NCBI GenBank assembly: GCA_938074325.1
Contig: CALJFZ010000018.1
Location: 1 to 46,333 of the forward strand
Length of the DNA: 46,333 nucleotides
From: an uncultured Flavobacteriales bacterium
Lineage (GTDB): Bacteria > Bacteroidota > Bacteroidia > Flavobacteriales_D > Sanyastnellaceae
Direction of reading: 5' to 3'
Shown here: piece by piece, positions 40,217-46,333 of the stretch
Layout: the number at the start of each line of letters is the position of its first letter
Position numbering within the stretch: position 1 is the first letter of the stretch
Program-made: the position numbers and the translations under genes
Notes under the pieces: model-generated
Database searches by the model: none
What the model saw: only the letters and a program-made list of their open reading frames with translations
What the model was told of the DNA's origin: nothing

Positions 40217-42025
40217 ATGGCGAAATCGGAACACATCGAACAGACATTGGCCCGGCTCCCTCAACAACCGGGGGTCTACCAATACTTTGATGCGGACCAC
40301 CGCCTGCTCTATGTAGGAAAGGCCAAAAACCTGAAGAAGCGGGTTTCCAGCTACTTCACCAAACACCACGACAACGGAAAGACCCGATTGCTCGTTTCCA
40401 AGATCCACGACATCCAGTGGTTGATTGCCCCGTCCGAAGCCGACGCGTTGCTGTTGGAAAACAGCCTCATCAAAGAGCACAAGCCCTTCTACAACATCCA
40501 GCTCAAGGACGACAAGACCTACCCATTTATTGTAGTCAAGAAGGAGCGATTCCCCCGAATTTTCGCCACCCGCCAGTTCATCCGCGACGGCAGCGAATAC
40601 TTCGGGCCGTTTCCCAGCGTCAAGGTGATGCACACGGTGTTGGACTTGTGCCGAAAGCTCTATCCGATTCGTTCTTGCGCCCTTGCGCTTACAGAGGACA
40701 ACATCGCAAACGGCAAATTCCGCGTGTGCCTGGAATACCACATTGGCAATTGCAAAGGGCCTTGCGTGGGCAAGCAAACGGAGGAGGCGTACATGGAGAG
40801 CATTGCCGCCATCCGCCACGTATTGCGCGGCCATTTGGGAGAAGTGGTGAGGACGCTGCAAGGGCAAATGGCGAGCGCCGCGGAGGCCTTCCAGTTTGAG
40901 GAAGCTGAACAATACAAACGCAAGCTCGCTGCGGTCAAAAAGTACCAAGCTAAAAACACCATCGTCCATACCGGAATCACAGAAGTCGAGGTGTACTCCA
41001 TCGTGCAAGACGCCCGTTGCGCCTATGTCAACTTTCTGAAAATCCAGAACGGCACAATCACAAAAGGACACACGTCCGAAGTGCGCCGCAAACTCGGCGA
41101 GGACACCAAAGAAATCCTCGAAGCCGCTATCGTACAGATGCGCGATAAGTTCGGCAGCGACGCCAGCACCATCTACACGCCGTTCGAAATTGATCTGCCA
41201 TTGGAAGGGGTCCAACTCCATGTGCCGCAACGCGGGGACAAGTTGAGGCTAGTCGAAATGTCCGAGCGCAATGCGCGCTTTTTCATGCGCGATCGGCAAA
41301 AGCAGATGGAGCAAACCCACCCCGAAGCCGCCACAGAGCGCTTATTGGAAACGGCCAAAGAGGACCTGCGCCTCACCGAATTGCCGGTGCACATCGAATG
41401 CTTCGACAACTCCAACATCCAAGGGACGAACCCAGCATCTGCCTGTGTGGTCTTCAAAAACGCCAAGCCTTCGAAATCCGATTACCGCAAGTTCAATATC
41501 CGCACCGTGGACGGTCCCGATGACTTCGCCTCCATGACCGAAGTGGTGCATCGGCGCTACCATCGGTTGTTGACAGAAGGCGAACCCCTTCCACAGCTCA
41601 TCGTCATCGACGGAGGAAAGGGCCAACTCTCGCATGCATTGGAAGCGTTGGAATCCCTCGGGCTGCGTGGGAAAATTGCCATCATCGGCATTGCCAAACG
41701 GTTGGAAGAAATCTACTACCCGGGCGACCAACACCCCCTTTACCTGGACAAGCGTTCTTCCACGTTGAAGCTCATTCAGCATTTGCGAAACGAAGCCCAC
41801 CGGTTTTCACTCGAACACCACCGCAAGCGACGGAGCAAGGCCGCGCTGCGGTCGGAACTCGATGATATCACAGGAGTGGGACCCAAGACCCGCCATGCGC
41901 TGCTCGCCCATTTCAAGACCGTTGACGGCATCCGGAAAGCGGACGAAAAGGCATTGTTGGAAGTGGTCAATCTAAAGGTCGCCAAGTACATTTTGGCCCA
42001 TTTCGCAGCTGCCTCAGGGAAGTAA
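40217..42025 (+). CDS. uvrC: Excinuclease ABC subunit C
   Basis: Makes the two incisions around a DNA lesion in nucleotide excision repair with UvrA and UvrB; 602 aa. The GIY-YIG nuclease is at the N-terminus (PGVYQYFDADHRLLYVGKAK, then NLKKRVSSYF). Then come the Cys-rich YHIGNCKGPCVG, the UVR domain that binds UvrB (AAEAFQFEEAEQYKRKLAAV, about 215-235), the RNase H-like endonuclease (HIECFDNSNIQGTNPASACV with a catalytic Asp, and IVIDGGKGQL), and a C-terminal helix-hairpin-helix pair (ITGVGPKTRHALLAHFKTVD). All parts are intact. Its 3' end overlaps the DCC gene by 12 bp tail to tail. Confidence 0.97.
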   Translation: MAKSEHIEQTLARLPQQPGVYQYFDADHRLLYVGKAKNLKKRVSSYFTKHHDNGKTRLLVSKIHDIQWLIAPSEADALLLENSLIKEHKPFYNIQLKDDKTYPFIVVKKERFPRIFATRQFIRDGSEYFGPFPSVKVMHTVLDLCRKLYPIRSCALALTEDNIANGKFRVCLEYHIGNCKGPCVGKQTEEAYMESIAAIRHVLRGHLGEVVRTLQGQMASAAEAFQFEEAEQYKRKLAAVKKYQAKNTIVHTGITEVEVYSIVQDARCAYVNFLKIQNGTITKGHTSEVRRKLGEDTKEILEAAIVQMRDKFGSDASTIYTPFEIDLPLEGVQLHVPQRGDKLRLVEMSERNARFFMRDRQKQMEQTHPEAATERLLETAKEDLRLTELPVHIECFDNSNIQGTNPASACVVFKNAKPSKSDYRKFNIRTVDGPDDFASMTEVVHRRYHRLLTEGEPLPQLIVIDGGKGQLSHALEALESLGLRGKIAIIGIAKRLEEIYYPGDQHPLYLDKRSSTLKLIQHLRNEAHRFSLEHHRKRRSKAALRSELDDITGVGPKTRHALLAHFKTVDGIRKADEKALLEVVNLKVAKYILAHFAAASGK

Positions 42026-42397
42026 CCGCGTGCGATCGGCCGGCAAGTTGCACGCCGTGCCAAACCAGCGGTGGCGGTTTCGCACCACCTGTCGATAGCT
42101 CCACCGCGTGAAAGGGCGCACCGCTTGCGAAGTGAGAACGCGTAACACAGCACCATGCCATCCCGGCACCTCAGAGGCCACTGCAGCCAGGGCGTCCACG
42201 TCGGTCTTCATGGCGTGCCCGTCCCACACGACCAGGGATTGAAGCGGAGGTGTCCGCAAGGGAGGAGGCACCTGCGACCGGGCGGTCGCTCCTTGCAAGG
42301 GCGCAAACTGAACTTCCGGGCTCGTTCGGTTCCAAAGCCAGCGCACCACGCGGTCACACAGCCCACATGCCCCATCGAAAAAAATGATTACGCCCAC
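42014..42397 (-). CDS. DCC (DUF393) family thiol-disulfide-type protein
   Basis: 127 aa. The N-terminal IIFFDGACGLCDRVVRWLW carries the family motif DGxCGLCD with a CxxC pair (about residues 11-14), followed by VQFAPLQGATARSQV and a ...LVVWDGHAMKTDVDALAAV segment. The family is predicted to have a thioredoxin-like fold, but its redox role has not been well shown. It begins 10 bp inside the FabK/NMO gene, so it is the last gene of that operon. It ends inside the uvrC 3' end. Confidence 0.9.
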   Translation of the reverse strand: MGVIIFFDGACGLCDRVVRWLWNRTSPEVQFAPLQGATARSQVPPPLRTPPLQSLVVWDGHAMKTDVDALAAVASEVPGWHGAVLRVLTSQAVRPFTRWSYRQVVRNRHRWFGTACNLPADRTRLLP

Positions 42398-43341
42398 TGG
42401 AAACGTGGGTCTTCCATGCCCTTTGTCATGGCTTGGTATCCTGCCACCAGCTCAGCTACGATCTGCCCTGCCGGTTTGACTTCGTCGATGAGGCTGCTGA
42501 CTTGCCCGATTTCCAACTCGCCGGCATCGAGGTCGCCTTCGAACATGCCTTTTTTGGCACGGCCCCGGCCCAGCAACGCTTGCAGCTCCTCCACCGTTTT
42601 GCCGTCGTTCTCCGCTGCGAGCACCTCGCGTGCAAACGCATTGTCCAGCAAGCGAACCGGCGTCAGCGCCTTCAAACTCAATCGGGTAGCCCCTTCCCCG
42701 GCTGCAACCACCTCGTCTTTGAACGCTTGGTGAGCCGAAGACTCGGGAGTAGCCACAAAACGACTGCCAACCTGCACCCCCTCTGCACCGAGAGCGAACG
42801 CTGCCAACACGGCCCGAGCGTCGCCAATTCCTCCCGCCGCTATCACCGGAACGTCCAATGAATCTGCAACGGTGGGGATGAGGCATAAGGTTGTCGTCTC
42901 CTCCCGGCCGTTGTGTCCTCCTGCCTCGAAGCCCTCCGCTACCACCGCGTCTACTCCGGCTGCCTGGGCTTTCAAAGCAAACTTGACGCTGCTCACAACA
43001 TGGACGACTTGGATTCCATTGGACTTGAGGTGCTGGGTCCAGGTTTTCGGGTTGCCCGCACTGGTGAATACGATGGGCACCCCGAGTTCGACAATGGTCT
43101 GCATGTGCTCTTCTATCGACGGATAGAGCAACGGAACATTCACCGCGAAAGGCTTATTAGTGGCTGCTTGGCATTTCTTGATTTGGTCGCGCAGCACTTC
43201 TGGATACATAGAACCCGCGCCAAGGATGCCGAGTCCGCCTGCGTTGGATACGGCGCTGGCCAATTCCCAACCGCTGCACCAAATCATTCCGGCTTGGATG
43301 ATCGGGTACTGAATTCCAAAAAGTTGCTTGATGCGGTTCAT
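42388..43341 (-). CDS. FMN-dependent FabK/nitronate monooxygenase family protein
   Basis: 317 aa TIM-barrel flavoprotein. Family motifs are PIIQAGMIWCSGWELASAVS at the N-terminus (FMN site), GGLGILGAGSM, VPIVFTSAGNPKTW, the VVAEGFEAGGHNGREE signature (about 133-148) and VIAAGGIGDARAVLAAFALG with GVQVGSRFVAT. These are shared by 2-nitropropane dioxygenases and enoyl-ACP reductase II (FabK). Which activity it has cannot be read from the motifs; FabK-like would mean fatty-acid synthesis and NMO-like detoxification. It overlaps the upstream GT4 gene by 4 bp and the downstream DCC gene by 10 bp. Confidence 0.9.
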   Translation of the reverse strand: MNRIKQLFGIQYPIIQAGMIWCSGWELASAVSNAGGLGILGAGSMYPEVLRDQIKKCQAATNKPFAVNVPLLYPSIEEHMQTIVELGVPIVFTSAGNPKTWTQHLKSNGIQVVHVVSSVKFALKAQAAGVDAVVAEGFEAGGHNGREETTTLCLIPTVADSLDVPVIAAGGIGDARAVLAAFALGAEGVQVGSRFVATPESSAHQAFKDEVVAAGEGATRLSLKALTPVRLLDNAFAREVLAAENDGKTVEELQALLGRGRAKKGMFEGDLDAGELEIGQVSSLIDEVKPAGQIVAELVAGYQAMTKGMEDPRFQWA

Positions 43342-44468
43342 AGGTCGAATAAAGCCAAGTTAGCTCGTTCTGATTCGGGGTTGGTCACCGCTTCTGAAAA
43401 AAAGCGCCGAGACGCTTCTGACAAGGCAGACCACTCCGGGACATCGAGGTTCAAAGCGGCCTTCAAGCCTGCATCCCAAGCGGCCTCTTCCAATGGCCAA
43501 TCCCAGCCCGTTCCCTGCTCCGCCAAATCACGCCAAGGCGTGCGGTCGCTTATGAGCACCGGACACCCGTGCGCCCACGCCTCAACGATGGCGTGCCCGA
43601 AGTTTTCTTGGGTGGTAGCAGAGAGCAAATAATGCGCACGTTGGAAATGACCCGTCAACTCCGACGGAGGCACCCCTCCGAGAAACGCCACTTCCACCGC
43701 TGGATTGGTTTGCGCCAATTGCTCCAATTCCTCCTTGTACCCAGCATCTTCAACGGGACCAATGAAGTCCACACGGATGCGACGGACAGGCTCCGAGCGC
43801 AGCAACGCCCGCAACCCGAAGTGTAGATTCTTTACACGATGAACGCGTCCAACCACAGCGATATGCCATGCATCGGTGGGCCGTTCCGGGTTCTCATCCG
43901 GCATCGGAGACGGCAGGTTTTGAGCCACTTGCACCCGAGCACGCGGAAACGCGCAACGCACTTCGTACGCCTCTTGGTCCGTCGAAGCATGCCAAAGCAC
44001 TCGGTCCATCCACCCCATTCCACGCGCCAAGGCCAAAAACGCCCGCTTCTTGAAAGGCTTGATGGACAAGGCTGCCTGGCCCAACATCCCCCGGGGCGCC
44101 AGCACCAACCGCACGTGGGGCTTGTTACGCAACCGGCGCAAAGGCAACAAAGTGTAGTCCTGTGAAAACAGGCTGTTCAAGTGCAACGCATCCGGACGAA
44201 CTTCTTGGAGCACGCGGTCCCAGGTTGCAGCGTTGACCGCGGAATTGTAACGCACGTGCACGGTATTCGACCCTACTGGTACATCCGTCCAAACGTCAAC
44301 CGGCACATCGAGGCTTTCGTCTACGCCCAGATCCTTGTTGGAAGTCATTACCCACACGTCGCAATTGGCACTCAAAAAGGCCGCCAAATTGAACGCACTG
44401 CGGATCGGTCCACCCGCTCGAAATGCCGGTGGAAACCAGTCTACAGAAATGAGAATCCTTCGCTTCAC
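43338..44468 (-). CDS. Glycosyltransferase family 4-like protein
   Basis: About 376 aa, GT-B fold. The N-terminal acceptor domain has ILISVDWFPPAFRAGGPIRS, the typical WxPPxxGG motif near residue 10, and LVLAPRGMLGQAALSIKPFK. The C-terminal donor domain has HIAVVGRVHRVKNLHFGLRA (VGRxxxxKN), LLSATTQENFGHAIVEAWAH (the ExFG-type motif) and GCPVLISDRTPW. The role is probably in surface polysaccharide assembly. I prefer the GTG at 44466-44468, one base beyond the asnB stop; a TTG at 44477 is the other option, and there is no ATG nearby. It is part of the asnB operon. Sugar and acceptor are unknown. Confidence 0.88.
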   Translation of the reverse strand: MKRRILISVDWFPPAFRAGGPIRSAFNLAAFLSANCDVWVMTSNKDLGVDESLDVPVDVWTDVPVGSNTVHVRYNSAVNAATWDRVLQEVRPDALHLNSLFSQDYTLLPLRRLRNKPHVRLVLAPRGMLGQAALSIKPFKKRAFLALARGMGWMDRVLWHASTDQEAYEVRCAFPRARVQVAQNLPSPMPDENPERPTDAWHIAVVGRVHRVKNLHFGLRALLRSEPVRRIRVDFIGPVEDAGYKEELEQLAQTNPAVEVAFLGGVPPSELTGHFQRAHYLLSATTQENFGHAIVEAWAHGCPVLISDRTPWRDLAEQGTGWDWPLEEAAWDAGLKAALNLDVPEWSALSEASRRFFSEAVTNPESERANLALFDL

Positions 44469-44469
44469 C

Positions 44470-46333
44470 TCAGGCAATTTGATGCGTTTTCATCCAATGC
44501 CCCAACACCACCAACGACCACACCCGCGAAAACGACCACCGCGGGCTGCCTTCCATGAACGCTGTCCAGATGGCTTGAATTTCTGAGGCAGCGAATGCTT
44601 CCATGTTGGCCAAAACCTCCAGCCCCTCCTCGCACATGGGCTTCAAGGCCGTGCGCATCCATACCTCCCACGGAAGGGTGAAGCCCATTTTCGGCCGGTC
44701 GATCACTTCCCTCGGGAGCAAATCCGGCAAAGCATCGGTCAACAGTTGTTTGGGGGTGTGCGGCCATTTGTCTTGGTCCGAAACACTCAGCGCTGCGGCA
44801 ACCACCCGATGGTCCAAAAACGGAACCCGAACCTCCAGCGCGTGAGCCATGGACATTTGGTCGGTATCGCGCAACAGGGTGTGCTGCATGTACGTGCCCA
44901 TCTCGGCGATGCTCACCTGGCCCAGGCGAGGGAGCAGCTCCCCGCGACTCTTCGGGCCAAGTTCGTCGAGGAGGTAATTGTACACGGCATTCGGGTGGGC
45001 GGTCAGGCCCGGGGCGAGCTGCCGTATGTCCCGCTCCAAAAACACTTGCCTCGACAACGGGTAGGTGTGGAGCAGGTCAAAATAATCGCCTGCCAAGGCT
45101 TCCGCCTTCTTGTAGGCGGTGATGTCTTTTTTGTACGCGGCATACGCTTGGCCTGCCAAATTACGCAATCCCTTCGGCCACGATCCGAGCCAGCGTTGGT
45201 CCCAAAGCGCTTGTGTGCGTTGAAACACCGGATAACCGGCAAACAACTCATCGCCGCCCAATCCGCTGAGGGCGACGGTGATGCCTGCAGCCTTGGTGGC
45301 CTTGCTCACCACAAAGGTGTTGGGTCCGTCGCCGCTGGGATGGTCCATGGATGCCAACGCCGATGGGACCTCTTCCAGGAAGGCGTCCGGCGTCAGTCGG
45401 ATTTCGTGGTGGTCGGTGTCGAACCGCTCTGCGATCAGCCGCGAGTAAGGACTTTCATCGAATTCGCCCTCGTTGAAGGTGACGCTGAAGGTGGAAATCC
45501 GCTGCTCCGTGGCTTGCTTCATCAAGCCTACCACCGCACTGGAATCAATACCGCCAGAGAGGAAGGCCCCGAGCGGTACATCCGAACGCAGCCGCAAATC
45601 AACGGATTGGCTCAGCGCTTCGCGGATCTGCTTCAAGTGGTTTTCTCGACTGCGAGGGGTCGCATCCGCCGCCGCTGCAGGGTCCCACCAACGTCCCGTC
45701 TCCGTCTCCTCTCCCTGCAAACGCATCCAATGACCGGCTGGCAGCAAGCTCACGCCGGTTATGATGGTACGCGGAGCGTGCACGGTCTGGTACCGCAAAT
45801 AATCCGCCAAAGCAACCGGATCGTGTTTGCGTTCAATCCAATTGGACGCCAACAAACTCCGCACTTCGCTGGAGAACACGAGCATGTTGTCCGCGTGTGC
45901 GTAGTAAAGGGGTTTGATGCCCATCCGATCGCGGGCGAGGGTCAACTCGCGCCGCTCCTGATTCCAGTAAGCAAAGGCGAACATGCCGTTGAACTCAGTC
46001 AACGCTGCCCGCCCCCATACCTGCAGTGCCGCCAACACCACCTCGGTGTCGCTATCGGTTTGAAAGGCAAAATCGCCGCTCAGCTGCGCGCGCAATTCAC
46101 GGTAATTGTAGACCTCGCCGTTGAAGACCAATACGTCACCCGTAACGGGGTCGATGAACGGTTGGTTGGATGCTTCGCGGGTGTCGATGATGCTCAGCCG
46201 GCGGTGTCCGAGGACGACCTCGTCGTCTTCCATCCACACACCTGACGCGTCCGGTCCGCGGTGTGCAATCGCCTCAACCATTCGCCCGACCGCTCCGCAG
46301 GCCTCGGGGAATCGTGACCGATCACTGATGCCG
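44470..46333 (-). CDS. asnB: Asparagine synthase (glutamine-hydrolysing), lacking only its first two codons
   Basis: About 621 residues are visible. The open frame continues to the window edge, where it reads GIS at the N-terminal end and the last window base fits the third base of a Cys codon. The family begins Met-Cys-Gly-Ile with Cys2 as the glutaminase nucleophile, so only codons 1 and 2 are outside. Other parts are AHRGPDASGVW, HRRLSIID, VFNGEVYNYRELR, the synthetase PP-loop LSGGIDSSAVVGL, and LGGDELFAGYP. It makes asparagine or, in polysaccharide loci, amidates a sugar acid. The neighbouring GT4 gene points to a surface-glycan locus beginning here; this is inference. Confidence 0.93.
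   Translation of the reverse strand, partial: GISDRSRFPEACGAVGRMVEAIAHRGPDASGVWMEDDEVVLGHRRLSIIDTREASNQPFIDPVTGDVLVFNGEVYNYRELRAQLSGDFAFQTDSDTEVVLAALQVWGRAALTEFNGMFAFAYWNQERRELTLARDRMGIKPLYYAHADNMLVFSSEVRSLLASNWIERKHDPVALADYLRYQTVHAPRTIITGVSLLPAGHWMRLQGEETETGRWWDPAAAADATPRSRENHLKQIREALSQSVDLRLRSDVPLGAFLSGGIDSSAVVGLMKQATEQRISTFSVTFNEGEFDESPYSRLIAERFDTDHHEIRLTPDAFLEEVPSALASMDHPSGDGPNTFVVSKATKAAGITVALSGLGGDELFAGYPVFQRTQALWDQRWLGSWPKGLRNLAGQAYAAYKKDITAYKKAEALAGDYFDLLHTYPLSRQVFLERDIRQLAPGLTAHPNAVYNYLLDELGPKSRGELLPRLGQVSIAEMGTYMQHTLLRDTDQMSMAHALEVRVPFLDHRVVAAALSVSDQDKWPHTPKQLLTDALPDLLPREVIDRPKMGFTLPWEVWMRTALKPMCEEGLEVLANMEAFAASEIQAIWTAFMEGSPRWSFSRVWSLVVLGHWMKTHQIA

Noticed and set aside
40139-41230. 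Open frame of 363 codons antisense to uvrC
   Set aside because: Shadow of uvrC; no motif and it also spans the divergent promoter region.
44746-46245. Long open frame (about 499 codons) on the plus strand antisense to asnB
   Set aside because: It is a shadow of the GC-rich asnB coding strand: no recognisable domain, Arg/His/Gln-heavy composition, and asnB is conserved over its whole length.

Overview
The window is an ordinary, very densely coded chromosomal segment of a Bacteroidota bacterium, most likely a GC-rich member of the Flavobacteriales or a close relative. Support comes from a type A and a type B type IX secretion (T9SS) sorting domain, recurrent TAnnTTTG -7 promoter boxes in front of genes with almost no Shine-Dalgarno sequence, an HU-CCDC81/SPOR protein, DUF6495 and DUF4296 proteins, stand-alone PurS, and a dihydroorotase of the Bacteroidota sequence type. 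I see no insertion sequence, prophage, integrase, CRISPR array or rRNA. The longest non-coding gap is 183 bases (32973-33155).

Layout. 1-3590 (minus): a class A penicillin-binding protein followed by the two subunits of a 3-oxoacid CoA-transferase, the B subunit cut by the window edge. 3720-6435 (plus): the intramembrane protease RseP and a cation/proton antiporter, meeting dprA (minus) tail to tail. 7595-13491 (plus): a TonB-dependent receptor, kdsB, a lipoprotein prolyl oligopeptidase and a DUF6495 protein. 13482-20309 (minus): HAD phosphatase, SPOR protein, a 1342-residue T9SS cargo protein and gpsA. 20377-25428: glyS and pgk (coupled), a divergent Lrp regulator and trans-sulfuration enzyme pair, and a small secreted protein. 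25432-26532 (minus): pssA and purS. 26624-29964 (plus): tRNA-Cys with a clear terminator, a DUF5684 membrane protein, a DEAD-box helicase and a bacterial nitric oxide synthase. 29938-32972 (minus): a DUF389 membrane protein and a T9SS alpha/beta-hydrolase-like protein. 33156-39196 (mostly plus): TonB-C protein, anchored coiled-coil protein, a divergent outer-membrane protein/yraN pair, an RsuA-type pseudouridine synthase, a GT2 glycosyltransferase, dihydroorotase and a DUF4296 lipoprotein. 39150-46333: a minus-strand epimerase, uvrC (plus), then a minus-strand run of asnB, GT4 glycosyltransferase, FabK/NMO-like flavoprotein and DCC protein.

Most genes are housekeeping: envelope (PBP1A, KdsB, PssA, RseP, GpsA, glycosyltransferases), translation and RNA (GlyS, RNA helicase, pseudouridine synthase, tRNA-Cys), nucleotide synthesis (PurS, dihydroorotase), DNA repair and uptake (UvrC, DprA) and central carbon metabolism (Pgk, CoA-transferase). 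I did not find an obviously new multi-gene system. The items most worth a second look are the nitric oxide synthase without a partner reductase in view, a four-cysteine insertion in the PBP1A ectodomain, a T9SS hydrolase-like protein whose nucleophile serine is glycine, the structured operator/promoter between lrp and the trans-sulfuration gene, TGCAA half-sites over the TonB receptor start, and a terminator whose T-tract contains the only early start codon of the DUF389 gene. All assignments are by eye from motifs; no database search was run.
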